This document shows positions 43,992-53,241 of a stretch of DNA of 64,000 nucleotides, piece after piece. The position numbers and the translations under genes were made by a program. Under the pieces are notes generated by a model, which saw only the letters and a program-made list of their open reading frames with translations, was not told the origin of the DNA and made no database searches. Each line of letters starts with the position of its first letter. Position 1 is the stretch's first letter. Where the stretch lies: assembly GCA_965206615.1 (NCBI GenBank), contig CBDBKI010000005.1, forward strand, positions 558,001 through 622,000. Direction: 5' to 3'. The stretch is from VXNE01 sp965206615 (lineage in GTDB: Bacteria; Pseudomonadota; Gammaproteobacteria; Pseudomonadales; Azotimanducaceae).

Positions 43992-44813
43992 ATGTGCGTT
44001 GAGCTATCGAGACTGATCGGCAAGTGGGGTCTGCGAGCTTGTTGCCTGGCGGGCTTCCTCTTTCTGATTGCACCCATCCTGGTGATCGTGCCGCTCAGCT
44101 TCAATGCCGAACCCTACTTCACGTTCACGGAAGGAATGATGCGGCTGGACCCCGATGCCTGGTCACTGCGTTGGTATCGCGAACTTGCCGACGCCGCATG
44201 GATTCGGGCTTTGGGGAACAGCCTCGGCATCGGCGTTGCCTCCACGGTGCTGGCAACCATCCTGGGCACCTTGACGGCGCTGGGGTTGGCCAATCCGCGG
44301 ATGCCGGGCCGCGCAGCGGTTACCGCGTTGGTTATCTCTCCCATGGTCACGCCGGTCATCCTCGTTGCGGTCGGCATGTTTTTCTTCTACGCCGACCTGG
44401 GCCTGGTGCAGACCTATACCGGCCTCATACTCGCCCACACCGTACTCGGCGTACCCCTGGTGGTCATTACGGTAACCGCGAGTCTGGCCGGATTCGACTG
44501 GACCCTGCTGCAGGCGGCTGCCAGCCTGGGCGCCGGGCCGGTCAGATCCTTTTTGCGCGTGCAACTGCCGACAGTCGGCCCCGGCATCGCTTCCGGGAGC
44601 ATCTTCGCCTTCATTACGTCCTTCGACGAAATCGCGGTCATGCTGTTCATGGGCGGTTTGGAGCAGCGGACGATCCCGCGCGAAATGTGGTCCGGCATTC
44701 GTGAACAGGCGAGCCCCACCCTGCTGGCCGTGGCCACCCTGCTAATCGCCTTTGCCGCGCTCATGCTAATCGCCGTCGAGTGGCTGCAGCGGCGAACAGC
44801 CCAGCGGCGCTAG
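43992..44813 (+). CDS. ABC transporter permease, PotC type
   Basis: The 273-residue protein has six membrane helices and the ATPase-docking motif AAASLGAGPVRSFLRVQLP. It also has the PotC-like ITSFDEIAVMLFM. It starts 4 bp after the previous gene. Its stop codon TAG lies inside the left inverted repeat of a 250-bp MITE-like element, so the last two or three codons may come from the insertion. The usual ATPase gene is missing, perhaps displaced or located elsewhere. Confidence 0.87.
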   Translation: MCVELSRLIGKWGLRACCLAGFLFLIAPILVIVPLSFNAEPYFTFTEGMMRLDPDAWSLRWYRELADAAWIRALGNSLGIGVASTVLATILGTLTALGLANPRMPGRAAVTALVISPMVTPVILVAVGMFFFYADLGLVQTYTGLILAHTVLGVPLVVITVTASLAGFDWTLLQAAASLGAGPVRSFLRVQLPTVGPGIASGSIFAFITSFDEIAVMLFMGGLEQRTIPREMWSGIREQASPTLLAVATLLIAFAALMLIAVEWLQRRTAQRR

Positions 44814-45058
44814 CCCGCATTTCTCACCAGGCCGCTTGTCGGCGTCAAAAAGCTTTTGGGTTTCACGAAGTTGACCGCGATTGCCGATGATCGTGCCGAT
44901 TGCGGACTGCGCTGGCCGCGCCCTCGCGGGTCTTTTGGCCCCGTGCGCGCACGTGCTCCCTCAACCGTAGTCCCCGCTATGCTTTCGGTCGCGAGCACGC
45001 GCACAGGACCAAAATCCTCCGCGATCATCACGGCCCCTGGTGAGAAATGCGGGCTAGC
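44809..45058. mobile_element. 250-bp MITE-like element with perfect 22-bp inverted repeats
   Basis: Bases 44809-44830 (core TAGCCCGCATTTCTCACCA) are the exact reverse complement of 45037-45058. The 206 bp between them carry no credible gene and include short internal symmetries. The size, the perfect terminal repeats and the lack of a transposase fit a miniature inverted-repeat element moved by a transposase elsewhere. I could not identify a target-site duplication with confidence. Confidence 0.75.
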
Positions 45059-45261
45059 TGCGCTTGCGTTCCGTGCGCTCGTCGGCGACAGTCCCTGTCG
45101 CCATCGCGGGCATCCTCCGTTCCTCGGACTACAGCACCCGCAAGAATAGAGCGCCCGCGATGGCTCCATCCTCCTCGCCACGGATCAGCAACTGTCGGTT
45201 CTGTTGCCCCCGGCATCAGGGGCTGTCCTCCGGATCCAGCGCGGACCGGGCCCGGTAGACG

Positions 45262-45960
45262 ACCGTGTCGGTGCTGGCATCGCGGCAGGCGGCCGAACAA
45301 CGCCATCACCGCTGTTGTTCGACGGGACGTCCTGGAGTTGGTGCGGGAACGCTATGCGGACTTCGGTCCGACCTTCGCGCGCGAGAAGCTGGTCGAGTTG
45401 CATGGTCATCGGCTGTCGGTGGAGACGCTGCGCGCGTGGATGATCGCGGATGGACTGTGGCGGGCGAAGGCGCGCCGGACGGTTCGGGTGCACCAGAGCC
45501 GGCCGCGGCGGGAGTGCGTGGGGGATCTGGTGCAGATCGACGGTTCGCCGCACGACTGGTTCGAGGGCCGGGCGCCGGCGTGCACGCTGATCGTGTTCGT
45601 CGACGATGCGACGACGCGGCTGCTGGCGACCAGATTCTCCCCGACGGAGACGACTGAGGCGTACATGGAGACGACGCGAGAGCATCTGGCGGCGCATGGG
45701 CGGCCGGTGGCGTACTACATCGGACGGTACAGCGTGTTCCGGGTCAACAAGAGGGACAAGGAGGACGAGTTGACGCAGTTCTCGCGGGCCTTGCGGACGC
45801 TGGACATCGCGGCGATCAGGCGGGCAGCCCGCAGGCGAAGGGGCGCGTGGAGCGGGCCAACCGGACGCTGCAGGACCGGCTGGTGAAGGAGATGCGGCTG
45901 CGCGGGATCGACGGCATGGAGGCGGGCAACGCGTACCTGCCGGAGTTCATGGCGGGCTGG
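45262..45960 (+). pseudogene. Decayed ISNCY-type transposase
   Basis: The readable core, VRERYADFGPTFAREKLVEL, then GDLVQIDGSPHDWFEG, TLIVFVDDATTRLLA and YSVFRVN, is that of ISNCY-type integrase-core transposases. Frameshifts occur near 45285 (between LASRQ and GRRPNN) and near 45830 (between TLDIAAI and SPQAKGRVERANRTLQDRLV). The second catalytic aspartate, normally in a YSD-K context, is replaced (YIGRYSVF). The 3' part degenerates after PEFMAGW. The element cannot make an active transposase. Confidence 0.8.
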
Positions 45961-46204
45961 AGGTGGATGAAGCTGCGAGCGCGGGCCGCCGCCGTGAATT
46001 TGTGGACGAGTCCTGCGGACCGGCGCGCGCCCTTCGGGGCGTGTGGACGGCCCGTGGACAACGCGCTCGGCCGAGTGGTCATCGACCGGGCGTTCCGCCG
46101 CGCGTTGCCCACCGGCTGCCCACACTCGCGCACCTCTCGACCACAACCCCACAGCTTCAGCAACAAAATTTCTTCTCGAAAAAGAGGGAAGGCCCGAACC
46201 GCAA

Positions 46205-46233
46205 AAAGGGGACATTTCTGCTTTGCGTTGACA
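46205..46233 (+). repeat. IS-end repeat, copy 2 (right end of the decayed ISNCY element)
   Basis: A 29-bp sequence, AAAGGGGACATTTCTG followed by CTTTGCGTTGACA, lies downstream of the decayed transposase. It is nearly identical to 40558-40586, in the same orientation. It probably is the terminal sequence of this IS family. Confidence 0.7.
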
Positions 46234-46314
46234 AGGACAAGGCTTCGCGTTGACAGGCCGGAGGCACCTCATATACCGTAACGGTGTTCGCCCATTCCCG
46301 ACAGAGGAGCAGTC

Positions 46315-46821
46315 ATGCACATCTTGTCCCAGCCCCACGTGTGGGCGCGTCTCACCATAGGCGTCGCTCTCGGATTCGCGCTCGTCGCCCTCCCGGCCCA
46401 AGCGCAATACGAGATGGAGATTTCGAACGGCACGGGGCACGGCTACCCGCCCGACGAACAGGACGCCCCCATTGCCATGCGAATCGGTTGCGACGGAGCG
46501 GAGCGCGACCTCGCTCCCAAAACAACCGTTGGTTGCCGGGATGTCACGACGGTGACCGTCACGCCGGTAGGAGAAATCGCGGACAGCGTCAGGCTACGGG
46601 TGATGTCCGGCCCCTACGTCCAGTCGCCGGAAGGGATACCGTTCACCAGCGGCACCGTGAGCTTCGAGACCCGCGGCACCAACCCGGCCTGCGATCCGGA
46701 CTTCGAGGCAGAACGCGTCCTGATCGGCGGGCATATCGACGACCGGGACTGGACCGACCTTCAGGTGGTTGAGGGAGACTTGTGGTACGTGACCGTCCAG
46801 CACCATTGCGTGGGCCGATGA
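46315..46821 (+). CDS. Small secreted protein of unknown function
   Basis: The 168-residue precursor starts at ATG 46315, behind GAGGAG. It has a signal peptide (about 1-31, ending LPAQAQ). The mature protein is probably all beta, with four Cys residues (IGCDGAERDL, VGCRDV, NPACDPDF and HHCVGR at the end) that could form two disulfides. I recognise no family. A decayed paralogue lies at 35549, so the gene was once present in at least two copies in this region. It sits between a dead IS and a T3SS translocator fragment. Confidence 0.6.
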   Translation: MHILSQPHVWARLTIGVALGFALVALPAQAQYEMEISNGTGHGYPPDEQDAPIAMRIGCDGAERDLAPKTTVGCRDVTTVTVTPVGEIADSVRLRVMSGPYVQSPEGIPFTSGTVSFETRGTNPACDPDFEAERVLIGGHIDDRDWTDLQVVEGDLWYVTVQHHCVGR

Positions 46822-46932
46822 GACTGATCCACGCCCGTGGCGTCAGCGGATGCGGCTGCCGCAGTCGTGTCCTCCGGGCCGTTCGCGCCGGGACGTCCGT
46901 CGTGCCCTGGGGGGGACGCGCTCACCGCTCTC

Positions 46933-47076
46933 GCCGAAGAACGACGCGCGTATCTCGACCGCACCAAGGGGTTCGCGGACTCGATGCAGAAGGGCGCCCA
47001 GGACATGCTGCAGACGTTTCAGCAGATGGAGGAGGGCGCGCACCAGACCCGCAAGCAGGTCTTCTCGCGCGCCTGA
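46933..47076 (+). pseudogene. 3' fragment of a second sctB translocator gene
   Basis: The last 47 codons match the 3' end of sctB (16870-17013) in frame. LDRTKGFADSMQKGAQDML is identical, followed by QTFQQMEEGAHQTRKQVFSRA against QAFQQMEEGAHQTNKQIWSRA. DNA identity is high up to the stop codon. Upstream of 46933 the sequence is unrelated, so this is a truncated copy left by duplication or recombination. Confidence 0.85.
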
Positions 47077-47088
47077 CCCCGTCCAGAA

Positions 47089-48034
47089 TAAAGGGCGACG
47101 GACGATTGACGAAGAGGCGCCGAATGGTGTGGCCGTTGCCGTCGAAGACCGCGGTGACGGGTTTGGCACGGGTGCCGATCGGCGCCCAGCCTCGGCCGCC
47201 GTGACAGAAGGAGTCGCCCGAGTCGCCAAGACCGCTCGCGTCGGTATCGAAGTCCAGGGGCCCTTGGAGTTCGTACCCCAGGCAGTGGCCGGAGCAGACT
47301 AGCCGCGCATCGGCGGTGGGGAACGCGGCGGGAAAAGCGGCGCGGTATGCGGTCGCTTCGCTCTCGCTTTCGACGGGATGGCCGTCGCCGTCCGGGTCGT
47401 GCCGGGTCGTATCGAGCTGGGGAAGGCTGGCGATCTCGATCAGTCCGTCCCCATCCGTGTCTTGCACGGGCTGCCGCGTGCCGTTCGTCGCTGCCTTGTC
47501 AGCGAAATCGGCCGCGGGGTTGCCCGTCGGATCCCGCAAGTGGGACATCGCCGATGCGCCCGAATAGCTCACCGTGACGGTGTCCCCCGCCGCTACGGGT
47601 GGCGTCAGCGTGAGCGTGACCCGGCTGCCGAGTATCTGAACGGCGACCACGGTCAGATCGTCGGCCCCGGCGGTCACCGTGAACTCGCCGGGTGACGGGG
47701 TCTGACCCTCGTCGAGCGCTTCGCTGTAGGTGAGCAACAACTCCTCGAAGTCTGCGGCAGCGCTCAGTAGCAGCGGCGCGACCGCGTCGACCCGGTGGTC
47801 TTCGTCGTCCGCCAGGGCACTGTGGGTCAGATCGGCGTCCAGGTTCGCGCTGTCCCTGATCGAGCCGCCGCTGCTGTTGGCCAAGCTGTCGGCGGCAATG
47901 CTCACCCCGTTCGCATCGGCGTCGCCGTCGACCACCGTGTATGCGAACGTCACCACCTCGCCGGCGACACCCTGATATTGCGCCTGGCGGATGTTGGTGA
48001 CGCCGAGCGGGCGCGACCCCTCGACCGACCGCAT
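47089..48034 (-). pseudogene. Fragment of a large surface protein (SwmB-like repeat and GLUG-type region)
   Basis: The reading frame contains a SwmB-like repeat (LLLTYSEALDEGQTPSPGEF, then VTLTLTPPVAAGDTVTVSYS). The segment TDGDGLIEIASLPQLDTTRH, then GYELQGPLDFDT and AVFDGNGHTIRRLFVNRPS follows, typical of big secreted adhesin-like proteins with GLUG motifs. There is no signal peptide at the start, and the frame runs out into the sctB fragment at its 3' end. Both ends of the parent gene have therefore been lost. Confidence 0.75.
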
Positions 48035-48037
48035 CGG

Positions 48038-48055
48038 TGTTGTGCATGCACAACA
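48038..48055. promoter_or_regulatory. 18-bp perfect palindrome TGTTGTGCATGCACAACA
   Basis: The palindrome lies just upstream of the truncated surface-protein frame. It could be an operator or, being at a rearrangement junction, the product of an insertion. The 216 bp between it and the regulator's stop codon at 48272 hold no gene that I can see. Confidence 0.35.
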
Positions 48056-48271
48056 AAGTTGACCGGGGGTAGTGGGAGCATGATTTTACCGGTCTGGACG
48101 GTCTAAATCGTGTTCCCAAGTCAGGATGTGACGGTTTGTGTGTGAATATGACCATAGCCGAAACTGCTTTTTTGACTATCGTTCAACGCCAACTCGGTAG
48201 TCCTTCGAGTTCCGAAGAGACTTCCGCCGTGCGGCGCCGGGAGGCAAGCGTCTTGTTGCGGCTGGGCGAGG

Positions 48272-51046
48272 TCAAAGGTCGAATGGAGTCGTGCCGCCAT
48301 CGTCCGGGAGGATTCCCGCAGCCCGCGCCCGGTGAATCGCGTCGTATCTGCTGCATGCGCCGAGTTTGGAGAAGATCTTCCTGATGCGATAGCGAACGCC
48401 GTCATAGGTCAGATCGAGGTCCCGCGCGATGGCCTTGTCGGTCTGGGAGTCCAGACGTTGCAGTACCGTGAGTTCGTCGGCGCTTAGGAGTGGCTGGTAG
48501 CGGTCCTGGCCCGCTTCGTCCGACTCGGCCGCCTCGTCCCACGGGGTCAGGGCGTCGAGCAGTGCGGTGGCCGTGGCGGCCAACGATGCGGAGGGTCTCG
48601 ACCGGACAACGGCATGCAATAGCGGCATCGCGATTTCCCGCTCCCGTGCCAGTGGGCGCGCGTAGTCCGCCTGCTCGTATCGCTGCAGGAATTCGACCAG
48701 GTGCTGCGTTGCCCGCTCCGGATTCCCGGCGCAGTGCTCAAGACGCATCGACAGGACCAGCGTGCGCATCAGGGTGCGCAGCAGTTGCCGCTCCGCCGCA
48801 ACGGTGCACACCCGGGTGGCGAGCTCGCGGGCGCGGTCGAATTCCCCCTGCGCAATCAGCAGGCGCAGGCGCGCGCTGGCGAGTGCCTCGACTTCGCGCC
48901 AGCGTCGTCTCTTGAAGTCCAGACATTGCTCGTCGGTGTCGGGGAGAGCGGCGCTTTGCCATGCGCGGGCGGCCTCGTCGACTCGTTGTCCCGTCACGAG
49001 CAGGGAAACCCGCAAGGCCGACAGCAACGTCACCAGCGCCGAGCGCTCGGTGGCGCGCGCAAAACTCGTTGCGCTTTCCACCGCCGCCAGTGCGCTATCG
49101 ACGCCGCCATGCTCCAGCGCCAGTTCCGCGGCGACGCCGGTGTTCGCGGCGTAGACGTCCAGCCAGGCCCCGCATTCACCCAGGAGCCGCGGCGCAAAGC
49201 GGGGCGCGTGGGGCGACGACGTCCGTGCACTCCGTTCCAGCTCGAGTTCCGCCATCAGGATTTCGCCGACGATCACGGAGGTGGCGTTGCCCAGATGCGT
49301 GACCCGTCCGAGCCGCAATGCGCGTTCGTAGGCGGCGGCGGCGTCCGACGTTCGCCCTTGCGCCATGGCGGCCAGGCCGCGTTGATAGTCGAGATGCGGC
49401 GAGACGTACGGCGTATTGTGGCCGAGGTCTGCGCGCGCCGCTTCACTCCAGGCTGCGGCCTGGTCGAACTCGGTCATCTCGTTGAAGGAAAGGCACAGTC
49501 CGTAGCGAACCAGACCACGCAGCAACGGGTTCACTTCGGGATCCCGGGCGACCGCGGAGGCCGTGGCGACCAGCGGCTCGTAACCCGATATGTCGACGCA
49601 CCCGAAGACGAGCAGGAGGCCCAGCACGACCAGGTGATCGAGCTTCATCTGCGGATCCTCCGTCCCTGCGGGATCGCGGGTGAAACCGGCGCTGGCGATG
49701 GCCGCAGTCTGATACACGCGTCTCGCACCTTGCATGTCGCCGGACATGGCAAGAACCACACAACGGACCAGCGCGAGTCTGGGGTATGTGTCCATGACCT
49801 CGGGGGTCAGCCAACCGTCCATGGCCTGCAGCGCGTCGAACCCGCCCCTGATCCACAGGTGGATGCCTCCGTCAGTGGTGGCGATCTGCCCGATCAGTTG
49901 CGGATCGCCCGCTTCGGCCGCGTGGCGCAGGGCGTCGACCACCTGACCGCGGCGCGCCAGGCCCCGTGCGATGCCGGCGTGAATGGAACGGAACCTCGAG
50001 GGGTTCTCGCGGAAGCGCCGGTTCGCGCAGTGCTCGCGGATCAACGGGTGTAACTGCATCGTCGATTTCTCGCCGCCGGTGGTCTGCGACAGGCCCGTGA
50101 GCGAGGTCATGGACTCGAACCGGCGCCTGGAGTGGCTCGCGCCGGTGGTCTCGTCGATGAGCTCCGTATCGATCCAGTCGAACAGCGCGATGTCCAGAAC
50201 GAAGTCGCGATCCTCGTCCGGAACGCCGCGCCAAAGCCGCGACTCGATCCACGCGGCGATCGTGTCGTCTTCGCCTCCGACCTCGGTAACCGCGGCTCCG
50301 GTCTGCATGGCGTTGCGGAAGATCCGCAGTGCGATCGGCCAGCCGGCCGACTTGTCTGCCACCGACGCAAGTTCGCGGCGTGACAGTTTCGTATCGAAGA
50401 AGCTGGCGATGTCACGGGTCGAGAAGCGGAGTTCCTCGGCGGTAACGGTCTCGCCGCGGCCTTCGAGCATGAACATGGCGATATCGAGACCCGGCGGACG
50501 CTCGCGGAACGCCATGGCGATCCGCAGGTTGCGTGGGGAGTTGGCCAGCAGCGCGTTCAGCACGCCGATCGCCTCCGCATTGCGCAACCGTTCAAGTTCG
50601 TCCAGCACGAGCAGGCACGGCGCCTCATGACGCGCGATCGCGCGAATCAGCAAGTTGATGCGATACCGGGCCTGCGAGTCGGATTCAAGTGTCGGGGTGT
50701 CCGAGGAGCCGCCCGTCGCATCGATGGATTTGACCCCCGCTCGTTCGAAGGCGAGTGTCAGGTAGGTCGCCATCCGAACGGCGCTGTCTTCTTCGTCCAG
50801 CGCCAGCCAGGCGACCGCGTTGCCCTCTTCGCGCAGTTGACGGCAGCATCGCGCCAGCAGCGCGGTCTTGCCGAATCCGCCTGGCGCCTGCAGTACGGTC
50901 AAGTGGCGATTCATCGGCGAGCACCGGGTCTCCAGATCCCGGCGCTCTACATAGCCGGTAACGAGGTCCGGCAGTTCCACCTTGTGGTCGAGGAGCCAGG
51001 GTGTGGCGGAGTCCGCATCAGGCGGTGCGTTGTCCAGATCTTGCAT
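48272..51046 (-). CDS. MalT-type (LAL) LuxR-family transcriptional regulator
   Basis: The product is 924 residues from ATG 51046, behind AGGAGG. An N-terminal STAND-type ATPase has Walker A APGGFGKTAL (Lys60) and Walker B CLLVLDELERL. A long TPR-like helical region follows. The C-terminal LuxR helix-turn-helix (about 855-915) reads LSADELTVLQRLDSQTDKAI, then YRIRKIFSKLGACSRYDAIH. Such proteins are ligand- and ATP-dependent activators. The target is unknown; the T3SS or the divergently encoded genes are possible. A deleted copy of its 5' end is at 55342-55665. Confidence 0.88.
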   Translation of the reverse strand: MQDLDNAPPDADSATPWLLDHKVELPDLVTGYVERRDLETRCSPMNRHLTVLQAPGGFGKTALLARCCRQLREEGNAVAWLALDEEDSAVRMATYLTLAFERAGVKSIDATGGSSDTPTLESDSQARYRINLLIRAIARHEAPCLLVLDELERLRNAEAIGVLNALLANSPRNLRIAMAFRERPPGLDIAMFMLEGRGETVTAEELRFSTRDIASFFDTKLSRRELASVADKSAGWPIALRIFRNAMQTGAAVTEVGGEDDTIAAWIESRLWRGVPDEDRDFVLDIALFDWIDTELIDETTGASHSRRRFESMTSLTGLSQTTGGEKSTMQLHPLIREHCANRRFRENPSRFRSIHAGIARGLARRGQVVDALRHAAEAGDPQLIGQIATTDGGIHLWIRGGFDALQAMDGWLTPEVMDTYPRLALVRCVVLAMSGDMQGARRVYQTAAIASAGFTRDPAGTEDPQMKLDHLVVLGLLLVFGCVDISGYEPLVATASAVARDPEVNPLLRGLVRYGLCLSFNEMTEFDQAAAWSEAARADLGHNTPYVSPHLDYQRGLAAMAQGRTSDAAAAYERALRLGRVTHLGNATSVIVGEILMAELELERSARTSSPHAPRFAPRLLGECGAWLDVYAANTGVAAELALEHGGVDSALAAVESATSFARATERSALVTLLSALRVSLLVTGQRVDEAARAWQSAALPDTDEQCLDFKRRRWREVEALASARLRLLIAQGEFDRARELATRVCTVAAERQLLRTLMRTLVLSMRLEHCAGNPERATQHLVEFLQRYEQADYARPLAREREIAMPLLHAVVRSRPSASLAATATALLDALTPWDEAAESDEAGQDRYQPLLSADELTVLQRLDSQTDKAIARDLDLTYDGVRYRIRKIFSKLGACSRYDAIHRARAAGILPDDGGTTPFDL

Positions 51047-51497
51047 CGGTAACCTCCTCGTGTGACGAAGCGCGCCTTGCTGTCCCGTGCGGCTCGACTC
51101 GTTCGGCCCGTGCATCGGCGAATCGCTGGTGCGCGTCCCTTCGGGCGAATCGGACTGCCAAGCCAATTTGGAACTACCGGAAGTAAACACGAGAAACGAT
51201 CAAAAAACCAATTCGGTGTTGGCGACAGGAGGGGTGTCTGCCGGATAGGTCCACGGGACCGGTTGTCAGCTACTTGGGCGCTCATTCCGCAACCCGAGTG
51301 CCCGCGGTGGGCGCGTTGCCAAAGGAGCTTGAAACTGTGTAGGATTTCGAGGACAGTTCGTTGTGGTCGGCGTGGTCCTGGCAGCTTGGCGAGTCGAGAT
51401 TGGGACCTTCTTCTCCCCTGCGGTGGCGGGGGTCTGAGCCGGCTCACAGGTCAGCGCCGAGTATATCGACGACCGGGGAGCTGGATACGGTGGCCAT
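51047..51497. other. Divergent intergenic region, partly duplicated at 55666-55840
   Basis: This is the 451-bp promoter region of the regulator. About 60 bp next to the start codon and about 75 bp at 51395-51460 (containing GAGATTGGGAC and GGCTCACAGGTC) recur upstream of the deleted regulator copy near 55769-55840. The segment near 51440 also encodes, on the - strand, the final GADL-stop of an Amt protein. No complete gene is present. Confidence 0.6.
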
Positions 51498-52892
51498 GTG
51501 CTGGGCTTTGGCATGGCTGAGGGCATGCTGACCGATGACGATGGCGGCGACGGGGGGAACTTCGATTTGATCGGACGCTTGGCGGAGCGGGCCTACGTCG
51601 TTCGAGTCGGCAGCTTCGACGGCTCCCGGGGTACGTCTGCGCTGCATGTGAACCGCTTCGAGGACGATCGTCCTGGCTCCAGGGCCGGTGTGACGCCGGT
51701 AGACTTTGGTAGCCCCGTTGCAGGCAGCATAGGTGGCGGCAGCGACGCGGACTACTTCTGGATTCCGCCCGCTGGCGTGGCAGGTCCGGCACGGATCGTG
51801 GCATACACGTTGGCGGACAACCCGCTGCCTGACGGCACCCCCGTGGCGTGGCCCGAGCGCGCCTGGTGGATGTGGCGACCGATGGGCGGTCGGCGGGGCA
51901 CGCCAGATATCGGGGCCTTGGGGCGCGACGCTAACGCGTCCGCAGGACGCGCCGTCGCCCCGCGTTGGGGCACGGCGTACAAGCGCCCGTTCGACCTGGC
52001 GGCGCTGTATGTCGTGGGGGTGCTGCTCGCACCGCTCTGGCTGCTGATCGCCGTCGCCGTCGCGCTGGCGGTGAAGCTCGGCGACGGCGGGCCGGTGCTG
52101 TACCGCCAACGTCGCCTGGGCCTGGGCGGCCGGGTCTTCGAGCTGGTGAAGTTCCGTACCATGCCGGTGGATTCGGAAGACGCCACCGGCCCCGTGTGGG
52201 CGGCGCAACCGGACCGGCGCGCGACGCCGGTGGGCCGCCTGCTGCGACGCCTGCGCCTCGACGAGCTACCGCAGGCGCTGAATGTGCTGCGCGGCGAGAT
52301 GAGCCTGGTGGGTCCGCGGCCTGAGCGCCCGGAACTCGCGCCCCGCTGCGAGCGCGCCGCACCCGGCTTCGCGCGCCGCCTCGCCGTGCGTCCCGGCCTC
52401 GCCGGCCTCGCCCAGGCGCGCCGCGGGGCGGCGGCGACGCCGCGGCAGAAGCTGCGTTACGACCTGCTCTACATCGAGGCCATGGGACCGTGGCTCGACA
52501 TCAGGCTGTGCGCGGCGTGCCTGCTGCGCGTGCTGGCGGCGGCCGTGCCCTCCCGGCGCCGGATTCGCAGGGGACACCCACCCCGGACGGGCGCCCCGGC
52601 ACGGCCGCCGGTACGGCGCCAGGACGGGCCGCACTACCTCCGGTACCGGAACGCGTCGGCGACCGTCGCGGGGATGAGGCGCCAGACGGGACACCCACCT
52701 GAGTTATCAGACGGATGGGAGCCGCGCGTGGCACGCGGCGAAGGAGGGAGCGGGAAGCAGCGGGCGGGCTCCGCATGGGACACCCACCCGGTCCGGCGGA
52801 GTGGGTGTCCCCCCCTGTCAATGGCAATTGAAAACTGCACACTTTTGGCAACTGAAAACTGCACACTTTCCGGGAGGACGTTTGGGCGTTGA
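51498..52892 (+). CDS. Sugar transferase (undecaprenyl-phosphate glycosylphosphotransferase type) with foreign N- and C-terminal extensions
   Basis: The 464-residue open frame has three parts. Residues 1-120 resemble a PPC-type domain of secreted proteins (TPVDFGSPVAGSIGGGSDAD) and probably come from another gene. Residues of about 155-355 are a bacterial sugar transferase: KRPFDLAALYVVGVLLAPLW membrane helix, RQRRLGLGGRVFELVKFRTM, LDELPQALNVLRGEMSLVGPRP and RPGLAGLAQ. The last 110 residues are low-complexity and run through interspersed repeats and an IS21-like end. The core loads the first sugar on undecaprenyl phosphate for polysaccharide synthesis. The real start may be ATG 51868. Confidence 0.7.
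   Translation: MLGFGMAEGMLTDDDGGDGGNFDLIGRLAERAYVVRVGSFDGSRGTSALHVNRFEDDRPGSRAGVTPVDFGSPVAGSIGGGSDADYFWIPPAGVAGPARIVAYTLADNPLPDGTPVAWPERAWWMWRPMGGRRGTPDIGALGRDANASAGRAVAPRWGTAYKRPFDLAALYVVGVLLAPLWLLIAVAVALAVKLGDGGPVLYRQRRLGLGGRVFELVKFRTMPVDSEDATGPVWAAQPDRRATPVGRLLRRLRLDELPQALNVLRGEMSLVGPRPERPELAPRCERAAPGFARRLAVRPGLAGLAQARRGAAATPRQKLRYDLLYIEAMGPWLDIRLCAACLLRVLAAAVPSRRRIRRGHPPRTGAPARPPVRRQDGPHYLRYRNASATVAGMRRQTGHPPELSDGWEPRVARGEGGSGKQRAGSAWDTHPVRRSGCPPLSMAIENCTLLATENCTLSGRTFGR
52571..52811. repeat. Cluster of GGGACACCCACC interspersed repeats
   Basis: Copies of GGGACACCCACC lie at 52571, 52688 and 52777, and an inverted copy (GTGGGTGTCC) lies at 52801, giving a hairpin with the previous copy. 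Related copies occur at 53174, 54994 and 55036. They sit around the Rpn-type genes and in the tail of the sugar-transferase frame. Confidence 0.7.
52816..52869 (+). repeat. Solo IS21-like terminal sequence
   Basis: The sequence starts TGTCAATGGCAATTG and contains two direct copies of GAAAACTGCACACTTT separated by TGGCAACT. Repeated terminal motifs of this kind are typical of IS21-family ends. No istA or istB gene is nearby, so this is probably a left-over end. Confidence 0.6.
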
Positions 52893-53241
52893 CGTTCTCT
52901 CGTTGATTCCCGACACCGCGCGTTTCCGGTCGAACGCAGGGAGCGGAGCGACCGGCATGCGATCGAGCCCGGAGCAGCGTCCGGCTCCGCTACGTCGGCA
53001 TGTCTACGTTTCGAGTCAGCGGCTCGGGAACGGCGTCCGACACGGACGCGATTCCCGGGGCCCACCGCTGCCATCGACGGGCTCCGTGCCACTCCACGAC
53101 TAGAGCATGCGCAAGCGCCAGGCATAGTGTCAACGTGGCCGTTCCCCGGCTTTCGGGACCTGTTACGACCAGATGGGACACCCACCCGAGTCGCGCCAGA
53201 ACGCGCGGAGCGTTCTCGAACACGTCGCGCCAGCGCCGCGC
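52893..53241. other. Gap without a recognisable gene
   Basis: This 349-bp stretch lies between the sugar-transferase frame and the duplicated Rpn fragment. Overlapping open frames exist on both strands but none has protein-like composition. It contains one copy of the TGGGACACCCACCCGAG repeat at 53174-53190. Confidence 0.5.
53174..53190 (+). repeat. TGGGACACCCACCCGAG interspersed repeat
   Basis: This is one 17-bp copy, identical to the copy at 54994-55010. It is followed within 40 bp by ACGCGCGGAGCGTTCTCG, which also occurs near the other Rpn copy (about 54912). The repeat and its flank thus mark both sides of the Rpn unit. Confidence 0.75.

Noticed and set aside
45047..45260. 5' part of the long frame leading into the decayed transposase
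   Set aside because: It overlaps the end of the MITE-like element and reads as Arg/Pro/Ser-rich noise; transposase similarity begins only at about 45262.
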